The notes: generated by a model not told the origin, from the letters alone. A stretch of 49,085 bases of DNA from Neoroseomonas soli (GCF_018129065.1 NZ_JAAEDM010000028.1:1-49085); one strand, 5' to 3'. Shown: positions 8,399 through 16,633, numbered from the stretch's first letter. Translations and numbers: made by a program.

Positions 8399-9823
8399 GT
8401 GACCTTCCTGCCTGTCGTGCCGCTGCGCGAAGACGCGCCGCGGCACCGTATTGCTTACGATCCCACGCGGCCGCTGCTGCGGTCCTTCTCGGCGGCACGC
8501 GCCGGCTTTTCAGCCGGCAGTTCCTCGCCGCGCGAATTCCTCGAATCCCGCATCGCGACGCTGATCGAGCAGGAGCCCGCCATTGCGGCCTTCGTCGCGT
8601 ACGACCTCGATGCCGCGCGCCGCGCCGCCGATGCGGCGAGCGCGCGCTGGCGGGCGGGGCAGCCGCTCTCGCCGGTCGATGGAATGCCCGTGGTGGTCAA
8701 GGACATGATCGAGACCGCCGATCTGCCGACGCAGATGAACAACCCGATCTATGCAGGCTGGCACGCGCGGCGCGACGCCGCTTCGGTGCTGGCGCTGCGT
8801 GATGCGGGCGCCGTCGTGCTCGGCAAGACCGTGACGACGGAATTCGCCTGCGGCAATTCCGGACCGACACGGAACCCGTACGACACCAGCCGGACGCCGG
8901 GTGGATCGTCCAGCGGCTCGGCGGCGGCGGTCGGCGCCGGGATGGCGAGCCTCGGCCTCGGAACCCAGACCCATGCGTCGACCATCAGGCCGGCGGGCTA
9001 TTGCGGGACCTATGCGCTGAAGCCGAGCTTCGGCGCGCTGCATGTGGGTGGGCTCGCGCAGCTCGCGCCGACGCTGGATCATCTCGGCATCATCGGCGCG
9101 AGCCTCGAGGATGTCTGGGCCGGCGCCATGGCGATCGCGCGGCGCGCGGGCGGCACGCCGCCGCATCCCGGCCTGGCGGGGCCGGAGGAAGCGCCATCGC
9201 CGGCGGCGCCGCGCGTGCTCGTGCGCCTCGGGACGCTCGGCTGGATGGAGACGCCGGATACCTCGCGCACGGCTTTCGAGGAGGCGGTCTCCCGCATCTC
9301 GGTCGCCGGCGTGCGCATCCTCGACGCCGACAACGATGCCGAGGTCGCTGCGCTGGAAGCACTGCTCGCCGATATCGGCGACTGGGCGACGGACCTGCTG
9401 GCCTGGGAATCGCGCTGGCCGCTCGCCGCCTATCGCGCGCAGGGCGCGGCCATGGTCGGGGCGCGCATCCACGACCTGCTCGCACGCGCCGCGGAGATGG
9501 ACGCGGCACGCTATGCCGCCGCGCTGGCTGCGCGCGAAAGGCTGCGCGCGGCGGTCGCGTGTTTCGCCTCGCGCGCCGATGGCTTTCTGCTGCTCTGATC
9601 GAGCGGGCCTGCGATCAGCGACCATTCCTTTACCGGCTCCCGCAACTATGCCTTGCCCTGGACCATGGTGGGCGGGCCGGCCTTCGCCCTGCCGCTACTG
9701 GTGGACCAGGATCTGCCGCTCGGCGTGCAGCTAGCCGGATTTGCGGGGCGCGATGCCCATGCCTGCGCCGTGGCGGGCTGGGTTCGTGACACCGTACTGA
9801 CTCGTGAGGAAAACCTATGTTGA
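8399..9823 (+). pseudogene. Amidase-signature enzyme interrupted by an in-frame TGA
   Basis: An amidase-signature (AS) family hydrolase. A GTG start at 8399 has GGAGAGA just upstream. Catalytic Lys101 (VVVKDMIE), the Ser170-Ser172 group (GGSSSGSAAA) and the nucleophile Ser194 (in THASTIRPAGYCG) are in place. The open frame stops at TGA 9596-9598 after ADGFLLL, yet the same frame goes on for 74 codons with a typical AS C-terminus (ALPWTMVGGPAFALPLL, LPLGVQLAG). It ends at TGA 9821-9823, which overlaps the start of the next gene. So a full-length gene of about 475 codons carries one premature stop: a recent pseudogene, a programmed readthrough or a base-call error. The oxyanion-loop glycines before Ser194 are replaced by His-Ala, which also suggests relaxed selection or changed activity. 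Confidence 0.85.
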
Positions 9824-10785
9824 ACCGTCGCCATCTGATCGCCCTGACGCCCGCGCTGCTTGCCGCGCCGGCTCTGCGTGCCCAGCCGGCTTTCCCGAAC
9901 CGCCCCATCCGCCTTCTGGTCGGCTTTGCGCCGGGCGGCACGACCGACGTCGCGGCGCGGCTGCTCGCGCCGCGCATGCAGGCGGCGCTCGGGCAGTCGG
10001 TGGTCATCGAGAACCGCCCCGGGGCCGGGAGCAACATCGCGACCGAGGCGGTGGTCCGCTCGCCGGCCGACGGGCACACGCTGCTGCTCGGGACGATCGG
10101 CGGCCTTGCGGTGAATCCGACGCTCTACGGCAGCCTGCCCTACGACCCGCAGACAGACCTCACGGCCATCAGCCGCGTTGCGATGATCCTCAACGTGCTG
10201 GCGGTGCCTGCCGATCGGCCCTGGCGGAGCGTGGCCGAGGTGGTCACTGCGTCGCGCGCCGACGCCCTGACCTTCGGCACTTCCGGCGTCGGCGGCGCGG
10301 GTCACCTGGCCGGTGAACAGCTCAACGCCATGGCCCGCCTGCAGAACACCCATGTGCCGTATCGTGGCGGCGGCGCGCTGATCTCGGACTTCATCACCGG
10401 GAAGGTCGACATGGCCTTCACGCCCTATTCGGGCGTGCGGCCGCATGCCGAGGCAGGGCGCGTCCGGTTGCTCGGCGTGACCACCGCGGCGCGGAGCCGC
10501 TTGGCGCCCGACGTGCCGAGCATCGCCGAGACGCCGGGCCTCGCCGGGTTCGACATGGCTGACTGGTCCACGCTCATGGCCCCGCGCGGCGTGCCCGCGC
10601 CCGTGGTCGAGGTGCTGAACCGCGCCGTGACGGCGGCTCTGGCCGAGGCCCAGGTCGTGCAGGCCCTCGCGGAGCGCGGCATCGAGGCGACGCCGTCCAC
10701 CCCTGCGGAATGCGCGGCCTTCATCCGCAGCGAGACGGAAAAGTGGGCGCCGGTCGTGCGTGCTTCCGGCGCCACGCCGAACTGA
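9817..10785 (+). CDS. Tripartite tricarboxylate transporter substrate-binding protein (Bug family)
   Basis: A periplasmic binding protein of the Bug/TctC family, which captures small carboxylates, amides or aromatics. It has 322 residues. An N-terminal export signal MLNRRHLIALTPALLAAPAL has a twin-arginine-like RR. The mature protein starts with the hallmark PNRPIRLLVGFAPGG and continues with QPxVVENRPGAGxxIA-type (here SVVIENRPGAGSNIA) and HVPYRGGG ligand-loop motifs. A GTGAGG lies about 8 bases before the ATG, inside the end of the upstream amidase frame. No TctA/TctB membrane subunits are in the window, which is usual since many Bug genes are orphans. The amidase neighbour suggests that the ligand is an amide or its acid; that is inference. 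Confidence 0.93.
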   Translation: MLNRRHLIALTPALLAAPALRAQPAFPNRPIRLLVGFAPGGTTDVAARLLAPRMQAALGQSVVIENRPGAGSNIATEAVVRSPADGHTLLLGTIGGLAVNPTLYGSLPYDPQTDLTAISRVAMILNVLAVPADRPWRSVAEVVTASRADALTFGTSGVGGAGHLAGEQLNAMARLQNTHVPYRGGGALISDFITGKVDMAFTPYSGVRPHAEAGRVRLLGVTTAARSRLAPDVPSIAETPGLAGFDMADWSTLMAPRGVPAPVVEVLNRAVTAALAEAQVVQALAERGIEATPSTPAECAAFIRSETEKWAPVVRASGATPN

Positions 10786-10797
10786 CGGGCACCGCCG

Positions 10798-10835
10798 GAG
10801 CGGTTGCCGTTCGCATCGGCGCACGGCAACCGCTC
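10798..10835 (+). terminator. Perfect 13-bp hairpin after the Bug gene
   Basis: The arms GAGCGGTTGCCGT (10798-10810) and its exact complement (10823-10835) enclose a 12-base loop, 13 bases after the Bug stop codon. There is no T-run, so it may act as a terminator or mRNA-stabilising hairpin, or be a copy of an intergenic palindromic repeat. Confidence 0.55.
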
Positions 10836-10854
10836 TGCGCTCGTGTTCTCGCGA

Positions 10855-10894
10855 GCATCTTCACCCGATCCGGTGATGCCACCTGATCGGGATC
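10855..10894 (+). repeat. REP-like palindromic intergenic repeat, copy 1
   Basis: This 40-base element matches 37 of 40 positions of the reverse complement of 41090-41129. It starts GCATCTTCACCCGATC and contains a hairpin, CCCGATCCGGTG / CACCTGATCGGG (12-base arms, one mismatch, loop ATGC). It sits just past the 3' end of the cyclase gene (stop side) and beside the 10798-10835 hairpin. Confidence 0.7.
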
Positions 10895-10904
10895 TGCTCT
10901 CGCG

Positions 10905-11693
10905 CTACTCCTCGAAGATCGCGACCGCCCGCGTCCAGCCCGCAGACCCCCGGTGAACCTTGACGGGGAAGCAGGCGATCATGAAGCCGATCGCGGGCAG
11001 CGCCTCGAGGTTGTTCAGCTTTTCCATGTGGCAATAGCCGATCTCGCGCCCGGCGCGGTGGCCTTCCCAGATCAGGCCGACATCGCCGGTCTCGGCGACC
11101 TTCTTCTTCGTGTGCGAGAAGGGCGCGTCCCAGGACCAGCCATCCGTGCCGGTGACGCGCACGCCCTGCTCGAGCAGCCAAAGTGTGGCCGCCTTGCCGA
11201 CGCCGCAGCCGGTGTGGATGTAGTCGTCCTGGCCGTAGCGGCTGCCCGCGCGCGTGTTCACCACCACGATCTCGAGCGGCTTCAGCGTGTGCCCGATGCG
11301 CGCGAGTTCCTTCTGCACGTCCTCCGGCGTCGCGACGTAGCCATCCGGCAGGTGGCGGAAGTCGAGTTTCACGCCGGGCTGGAAGCACCAGTCGAGCGGC
11401 ACCTCGTCGATCCGCCAGGCGGGTTCGCCGCCCGGCACCGTGCGCTCGTTCATGCGGGAGAAGAAGTGGTAGGGCGCATCGAGGTGTGTGCCGTTGTGCG
11501 TGCTGATTCGCACGCGCTCGACGGCCGCGTATTCGCCTTCCGGCAGCTGGTCCACGCCGATGCCGAATTCCTTCGCCATGGCAGGCGCGCTCATGTGGTG
11601 ATCGACATAATCGATCTCCGGCAGCATGTGCGGCGGGTCGCTCGCGATCCCGGCCTTCAGGGGGGAGGAGATGTCGACGATCCGGCGGGGCAT
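10905..11693 (-). CDS. Cyclase family protein (kynurenine formamidase-like hydrolase)
   Basis: A metal-dependent hydrolase of the putative cyclase family (PF04199), which includes kynurenine formamidase and isatin hydrolase. The 262-residue protein contains the family signature STHNGTHLDAPYHFF, whose His, Asp and second His bind the metal (HxGTHxDxPxH). A further conserved block is GTDGWSWDAPF. Its start ATG at 11693 lies 6 bases after the stop of the fumarylacetoacetase gene, whose end supplies GGAGTAG as the ribosome site, so both are read as one leftward operon. Together they suggest catabolism of an aromatic-derived or diketo acid compound. The actual substrate is not readable from sequence. 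Confidence 0.88.
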   Translation of the reverse strand: MPRRIVDISSPLKAGIASDPPHMLPEIDYVDHHMSAPAMAKEFGIGVDQLPEGEYAAVERVRISTHNGTHLDAPYHFFSRMNERTVPGGEPAWRIDEVPLDWCFQPGVKLDFRHLPDGYVATPEDVQKELARIGHTLKPLEIVVVNTRAGSRYGQDDYIHTGCGVGKAATLWLLEQGVRVTGTDGWSWDAPFSHTKKKVAETGDVGLIWEGHRAGREIGYCHMEKLNNLEALPAIGFMIACFPVKVHRGSAGWTRAVAIFEE

Positions 11694-11699
11694 TCCGGG

Positions 11700-12998
11700 C
11701 TACTCCTGCGGCCAGCCGGGGGCGGGGGCGATGACGGCGCGGCATTCGCCGAAGCCGATGGGCACGGCACCGGGGGCCTCGGCGCGGGCGCGGAAGACGA
11801 TCTCGTCGCCATCCTGCAGCCAGCGGCGCGTCTCGCCGGTTGGCAGGGTGACCGGGCCGGTCAGGCCGATCTCGGCGAGGCAGGCGCGGGCCGTGTCCTC
11901 GGGGCCTGAGACGGTGCCGCTGCCGAGCAGGTCGCCCGGCAGCAGGTTGCAGCCGTTCGAGGCGTGGTGCGTCACCATCGCCGCCGCCGTCCAGTACATC
12001 CGTGCGAACTGTGCCTCCGTGAGCACGAAGGGCGCGGCGCCTTCCGCGCGCATGCGCGGCGTGAGGATCGCCGCCGTCATGCGGATGGCGAGCGCGCCGT
12101 TGCTGCGGTTCCAGGCACTGTCGAGATAGGGCAGAGCGGGCGGGTCCTGCACCGGCGCTGCGACCTCGAAGGGCGCCAGGGCCTCGGCCGTCACGATCCA
12201 TGGGGAGACGCTGGTGGACAGGCTCTTGGCCAGGAAGGGGCCAAGGGGCGGCATCTCCCAACGCTGCACGTCGCGCGCGGACCAGTCGTTCAGCAGGCCG
12301 TAGCCGAAGATGCGGTCAGGCGCGCGGGACATCGGCACAGGCGTGCCGAGGGCATTCTCGCCGGCGATCCAGATCGCGAGTTCCAGTTCGTAGTCCAGCG
12401 CCTCGGTCGGGCCGAAGCGCATGGCGCCGTCCTGCGCCTGCCATTGGCCGTTCGGGCGCGCGACCGGCTCGCCGCTCACGCGCACCGAGGATGCGCGCGA
12501 GTGATAGGCGACCGGCAATTGCCGGAAGGCCTGCGGCAGCGGGTTCTTCGGGTCCCGCCGCACGCCGAGCCGCGCGCAGTGATCGTAGCTGGCCATGAAG
12601 TCCGAGAAGTTCGCCACCTTCGCCGGCAGCCGCATGCGGGCCCTGTCCATCGGCACCAGGATGCTCTCGGCGTGCGAGGCGGCCGAGGCGCCGGCGGCGA
12701 GCATCGCCGAGACCTGGCGCCGCAGCGCCGCCGAGGCGGGCCGGCCCATTGCCATCAGTCGGTTCAGTGTGGGCCCGATCGCCGCTTCCGCCGCATCGCC
12801 GGCGATCAGCCGCGCGTCCTTCGCGGCCCGCAGGTCGAGAACCGCCTCGCCGATGGCGATGCCGCCGCGCGGCGCTTCGCCCGGCCGGTCGAAGATGCCG
12901 ATGGGCAGGTTCTGGATCGGGAAATCCGTCGTGACTTCGTTCGCCGAGGCGAACCAGCTCCTGAGCGCGGGATCGTGAGTCGCGTCGCGCGCGGCCAT
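11700..12998 (-). CDS. fahA: Fumarylacetoacetase
   Basis: Hydrolyses fumarylacetoacetate to fumarate and acetoacetate, the last step of tyrosine/homogentisate degradation. The 432-residue protein has the two-domain architecture of true fumarylacetoacetases. The residues known in the mammalian enzyme are all recognisable: Asp133 and His140 in SDFMASYDH, Tyr165 in YHSRASS, Glu204 and Glu206 in YELEL, Asp238 and Trp239 in NDWSARDVQ, Gln245, and Lys258 in GPFLAKS. The human YHGRASS glycine is Ser here. The start at 12998 has GGAAG 5 bases upstream; a start at 13031 is possible but adds only an Arg/Lys-rich stretch. It heads an operon with the cyclase. Homogentisate dioxygenase is not in the window, so a related substrate is possible. 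Confidence 0.88.
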   Translation of the reverse strand: MAARDATHDPALRSWFASANEVTTDFPIQNLPIGIFDRPGEAPRGGIAIGEAVLDLRAAKDARLIAGDAAEAAIGPTLNRLMAMGRPASAALRRQVSAMLAAGASAASHAESILVPMDRARMRLPAKVANFSDFMASYDHCARLGVRRDPKNPLPQAFRQLPVAYHSRASSVRVSGEPVARPNGQWQAQDGAMRFGPTEALDYELELAIWIAGENALGTPVPMSRAPDRIFGYGLLNDWSARDVQRWEMPPLGPFLAKSLSTSVSPWIVTAEALAPFEVAAPVQDPPALPYLDSAWNRSNGALAIRMTAAILTPRMRAEGAAPFVLTEAQFARMYWTAAAMVTHHASNGCNLLPGDLLGSGTVSGPEDTARACLAEIGLTGPVTLPTGETRRWLQDGDEIVFRARAEAPGAVPIGFGECRAVIAPAPGWPQE

Positions 12999-13120
12999 AT
13001 GTCGCTTCCTTCTGGAGTTCGCGCGGATCATGCCGGGGTTGCCGCCTTGCGCAAGGGCGCCCCGCTGACACGGGGCGGGGCGAGGCCTATGTTCCCCGGC
13101 ACCCAGGAGGAGAGGCCGCC

Positions 13121-14599
13121 ATGCTCGACGTCACCGCGAAAATTCCGCTGAAGGACCCGGACCTGTTCCGCCAGGCCAATTACATCGCCGGCCAGTGGGT
13201 GCAAGCCGAGAGCGGCAAGACCATCGCCGTGCGCAACCCGGCGACCGGCGAAGTGATCGGCAACGTGCCCGCGATGGGCCAGGCCGAGACGCGCCGCGCC
13301 ATCGAGGCCGCCAACGCCGCCTGGCCCGCTTGGCGCGCGATGCTTGCCAAGGACCGCGCCGTCGTCCTGCACAGGCTCGCCGCGCTGATGCACGAGAACG
13401 CGGACGACCTCGCCGCGATCATGACGGCCGAGCAGGGCAAGCCGCTCGCGGAGGCCAAGGGCGAGGTGGTCTATTCCGCCTCCTTCATCGAGTGGTTCGC
13501 CGACGAAGGCCGCCGTGTCTACGGCGAAACCATCCCGCAGAACGCCAAGGGCCGCCGCATCATCGTGACGAAGGAGCCGATCGGCGTCTTCGCGGCGATC
13601 ACGCCGTGGAACTTCCCGAGCGCGATGATCACCCGCAAGGCCGGCCCGGGCTGGGCCGCGGGCTGCACGGGCGTGATCCGCCCGGCGTCCCAGACGCCGT
13701 TCTCCGCGCTGGCGATCGCCGTGCTCGCCGAACGCGCAGGCATGCCGACCGGCGTGTGCAACGTCATCACCGGGCCGTCGGGCGAGACGGGCAAGGAACT
13801 CACCGCCAACCCGATCATCCGCAAGCTGTCCTTCACGGGGTCCACGGAAGTCGGCCGCGTGCTGCTCGCGCAATGCGCCGCGACCATCAAGAAGACCTCG
13901 ATGGAACTCGGCGGCAATGCGCCCTTCATCGTGTTCGACGATGCGGATCTGGACCAGGCGGTGCTGGGCGCCATGGCGTCGAAGTATCGCAACACCGGGC
14001 AGACCTGCGTCTGCGCCAACCGCATCCTGGTGCAGGACGGCGTGTATGACGCATTCGCCGCCAAGCTGAAGGCGGCGGTGGAAGGGCTGAAGGTGGGGCC
14101 GGGCATGGAGCCGGGCGTGACCCAGGGCCCGCTGATCAACGCCGATGCGGTGACGAAGGTGGAGGAGCACATCGCCGACGCGCTCGCGAAGGGCGCGACG
14201 GTCGTGACGGGCGGAAAGCGACACGCCCGCGGCGGCAACTTCTTCGAGCCGACCGTGCTCGCCAACGTGCCGCGCGCGGCGAAGATCTTCGGCGAGGAGA
14301 CCTTCGGCCCGGTCGCGCCGCTCTTCCGCTTCAAGACGGAAGAGGAGGCGATCAGGCTGGCGAACGACACCGAGTTCGGCCTCGCGGCCTATTTCTATGC
14401 CCGTGACGTCGGCCGGATCTTCCGCGTGGCCGAGGGCCTCGAATACGGCATCGTCGGCATCAACGAGGGCATCATCTCGACCGCCGAGGTGCCCTTCGGT
14501 GGCTTCAAGCAGTCCGGCCTCGGCCGCGAGGGCAGCCACATGGGCATCGAGGAATACCTCGAGGTGAAGTACCTGGCCCTCGGCGGCATCGGGGCGTAA
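13121..14599 (+). CDS. gabD: NAD(P)-dependent succinate-semialdehyde dehydrogenase-like aldehyde dehydrogenase
   Basis: Oxidises an aldehyde, probably succinate semialdehyde, to the acid. The 492 residues match the GabD subfamily in length and in blocks such as ITPWNFPSAMITRKAGP. The active site has Asn164, Glu262 (in MELGGNAP) and Cys296 with the paired Cys298 (in NTGQTCVCANR), the arrangement seen in SSADH enzymes. One oddity is Arg187 in CTGVIRPASQTP, where almost all relatives have Lys (KPAS) contacting the cofactor ribose/phosphate. GAGGAGAGG precedes the ATG by 4-5 bases. It is divergent from fahA across a 122-base gap. The subfamily call is good; the physiological substrate is inferred, and other semialdehydes such as glutarate semialdehyde are possible. 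Confidence 0.87.
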   Translation: MLDVTAKIPLKDPDLFRQANYIAGQWVQAESGKTIAVRNPATGEVIGNVPAMGQAETRRAIEAANAAWPAWRAMLAKDRAVVLHRLAALMHENADDLAAIMTAEQGKPLAEAKGEVVYSASFIEWFADEGRRVYGETIPQNAKGRRIIVTKEPIGVFAAITPWNFPSAMITRKAGPGWAAGCTGVIRPASQTPFSALAIAVLAERAGMPTGVCNVITGPSGETGKELTANPIIRKLSFTGSTEVGRVLLAQCAATIKKTSMELGGNAPFIVFDDADLDQAVLGAMASKYRNTGQTCVCANRILVQDGVYDAFAAKLKAAVEGLKVGPGMEPGVTQGPLINADAVTKVEEHIADALAKGATVVTGGKRHARGGNFFEPTVLANVPRAAKIFGEETFGPVAPLFRFKTEEEAIRLANDTEFGLAAYFYARDVGRIFRVAEGLEYGIVGINEGIISTAEVPFGGFKQSGLGREGSHMGIEEYLEVKYLALGGIGA

Positions 14600-14604
14600 G
14601 GGCC

Positions 14605-14721
14605 GCGCACTTCCTCGAAAACTGCCCCCCGGGCCGGCGCTTCAACGTCGGCCCGGTGACGGTCACCGAGGAGCGGATCATCGCCTTCGCCCGCCGCTAC
14701 GACCGCCAGCCACGGCACACC
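14605..14721 (+). pseudogene. Remnant of a MaoC-like dehydratase gene (N-terminal part)
   Basis: One frame in this gap reads FLENCPPGRRFNVGPVTV, then TEERIIAFARRYDRQPRHT. This is the opening of MaoC/hotdog dehydratases (compare the family pattern FEDxxxGxxFxxGxxTVTEExIxxFAxxYDPQPFHxD). There is no start codon ahead of it, the frame differs from the aldehyde dehydrogenase, and similarity stops abruptly after His-Thr, where the end of the Sel1 gene begins. It is therefore the remnant of a deleted gene of which about 39 codons survive. Confidence is moderate because it rests on remembered family patterns. Confidence 0.6.
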
Positions 14722-14742
14722 GCCCTGCGGCAGGCTGACGCC

Positions 14743-15525
14743 TCAGACCGGGAGGGCGGAGGCGATCTCGGCCGCGATGGCACGCAGTTCCGGTTCGGGC
14801 CGTGACGACAGGCGTTCGACCATTCCACGCCGGAAGGCCACATGCGCGCCGCGCGCGGCCTGGCGGAACCAGTGCGTGGCATCCTCGATCCGGCCATCGG
14901 CCGCCAGCAATGCCGCCAGATTGAACTGGCCGCGAAAATCGCCGCCCTCGGCGGACAGGGCGTAGAGGCGCGACGCCGCCCGCGGGTTGGCGGGGCCTTC
15001 CCAGCCTTCCTCGAGGAAGCGCGCGACCATGTTGAGCGACTTTGCATGCCCCTGCGCGGCGGCCAGGCGATACCAGCGCAGCGCCTCCGCCCGATCCAGT
15101 TCCACGCCGGCGCCGCGGAAATACAGGTTGCCGAGATTGTACTGCCCCCAGTCCAGCGCGGCCTCGGCCGCCTTGCGGAACCATTCGGCCGCCCTGCCGG
15201 CATCCGCGGGCACGCCCCAGCCGAGTTCGTAACAGCGGCCGAGCATGTTCATTCCCTCGGCCTCGCCGGCTTCCGCCGCTGCCCGGAACCACTCCGCCGC
15301 CGCCTTGCGGTCCTGCGGCACGCCCCCAAGCCCGTCGAGCAGGATCTGTCCCCAGAACACCATCGCGCGCGCAATTCCGTACTTGGCCGCCGCCTCGACC
15401 CACGGGGCGGCTTCCTCCGGCGGGGCGGCGAAGATCGCGGCCAGGGCATCCGGGCCGGCCCCACGAAACTCGTCGAAGGAGACGCGGCGGCGGGGCGGGG
15501 CGGAGGGGCGCGGGCGACGGAACAT
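14743..15525 (-). CDS. Sel1-repeat (TPR-like) protein
   Basis: A 260-residue protein built of Sel1-like helical repeats, which usually act as protein-protein scaffolds. After an Arg/Pro-rich start (MFRRPRPSAPPRRR), repeats are visible as A-x-x-G-x-x-x-A...LG..Y..G.GV..D...A..W...AA: WGQILLDGLGGVPQD, LGRCYELGWGVPADAGRA, LGNLYFRGAGVELDRAEA and MVARFLEEGWEGPANPRA. No signal peptide or membrane segment is seen. The start at 15525 is the last Met before the repeats; an upstream Met at 15660 would add a stretch lacking family character. It runs toward the MaoC remnant and may have been brought next to it by the deletion. The partner and function are unknown. Confidence 0.75.
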   Translation of the reverse strand: MFRRPRPSAPPRRRVSFDEFRGAGPDALAAIFAAPPEEAAPWVEAAAKYGIARAMVFWGQILLDGLGGVPQDRKAAAEWFRAAAEAGEAEGMNMLGRCYELGWGVPADAGRAAEWFRKAAEAALDWGQYNLGNLYFRGAGVELDRAEALRWYRLAAAQGHAKSLNMVARFLEEGWEGPANPRAASRLYALSAEGGDFRGQFNLAALLAADGRIEDATHWFRQAARGAHVAFRRGMVERLSSRPEPELRAIAAEIASALPV

Positions 15526-15724
15526 GGGCCCGCGATACTGCGAATGAGAGCGAGTCGCAAATAACCACGTTGGAAGCCGGCCCGCGGCACCCCATATCGC
15601 CCGCCTGACAGCGTGGGGCATCGAGCGCAGGGCCGCCCATGATCTTGACCGCTTCGTCATCGGCGGCGGCCGACGACTGACGCAATGATTTCAGGCGTGC
15701 ACCGCGCAACGGAAGGACGGACCC

Positions 15725-16534
15725 TTGGCAACTCCTGACGCCGTCTTCGCGGGTTCGGTGCCGGCCAACTACGACCGGTACATGGGGCCGCTGTTCTTCG
15801 AGCCCTTCGCGCGGGATGTCGCCAGGCGCCTGTCCGATCTCCGCGCCGGCGCCCTGCTGGAGACGGCGGCCGGCACCGGGATCGTCACCGCGGCCCTGGC
15901 GGCGGCACTGCCGCAGGCGGTGACGATCACGGCGACGGACCTCAACCAGCCGATGCTCGACCATGCGATGGCGAAGCCCGGCATGGAGCGGGTCAGCTTC
16001 CGCCAGGCCGACGCCCAGGGGCTGCCCTATGCCGACGCCTCCTTCGACGCCGTCGTCTGCCAGTTCGGTGCGATGTTCTTTCCTGACCGCGTCGCCGCCT
16101 ATCGCGAGGCGCGGCGGGTGCTGCGGCCCGCCGGACGCTTCCTCTTCAGCATCTGGGACAGCGTTGCGCACGCACCGGTGGCGCGTCTCGCGCTCGACGC
16201 CCTGTCGCGCCGCTTCCGCCGAGCGGACGCCTGGTTCCTGGAGCGGACCCCGCACGGCCACTTCGACCCCGAGGTCATCCGGCGCGACCTGCGCGCGGCG
16301 GGCTGGGAGGCGGTCCGGGTCGAGACGGTGACCGGGATCGGCCGCGCCGCCTCAGCGCGCAGCGCCGCCATCGCGCTCTGCCAGGGGACGCCGATGCGTG
16401 CCGAGATCGAGGCATTCGGCCCGGACGCGCTGTCGATCGCGACCGATGCCGCGGCGGCGGAGATTGCCGCGCAGTTCGGTGACGGCCCGTTCGAGGCGCC
16501 GAGCCGGGCGCTTGTCATGGAAGCGACGCGGTGA
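15725..16534 (+). CDS. Class I SAM-dependent methyltransferase
   Basis: A small-molecule methyltransferase of 269 residues with the seven-strand Rossmann-like fold. Motif I is LLETAAGTGIVTAAL (about residues 42-56). The acidic residue after strand 2 is in ATDLNQPML, and motif II/III is FRQADAQGLPYADASFDAVVCQFG. The later blocks EARRVLRPAGRFLFSIWD resemble UbiE/Methyltransf_11 enzymes. The start is a TTG at 15725 preceded by GGAAGGACGGA, because no ATG lies near. It stands alone between the Sel1 gene, which is divergent, and glutathione reductase. The substrate is unknown. Confidence 0.83.
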   Translation: MATPDAVFAGSVPANYDRYMGPLFFEPFARDVARRLSDLRAGALLETAAGTGIVTAALAAALPQAVTITATDLNQPMLDHAMAKPGMERVSFRQADAQGLPYADASFDAVVCQFGAMFFPDRVAAYREARRVLRPAGRFLFSIWDSVAHAPVARLALDALSRRFRRADAWFLERTPHGHFDPEVIRRDLRAAGWEAVRVETVTGIGRAASARSAAIALCQGTPMRAEIEAFGPDALSIATDAAAAEIAAQFGDGPFEAPSRALVMEATR

Positions 16535-16633
16535 ACCGATGCCCGGCCGGGCGTTGGCGTTGCGTTGCCGCCTTCGCCGTTTCCCACTAACTCCAGCGCG
16601 TGATGCGCGGGGCCGTTCCCCGGGGGTACACCG

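Noticed and set aside
9596-9598. TGA read as selenocysteine in the amidase
   Set aside because: The position is not a catalytic Cys in the family, the amidase-signature chemistry uses Ser-Ser-Lys, and no convincing SECIS hairpin follows within the next bases. A nonsense change is simpler.
16541-16552. GCCCGGCCGGGC palindrome before gor
   Set aside because: A 12-base all-GC palindrome is expected by chance in such DNA and has no clear position relative to a promoter.
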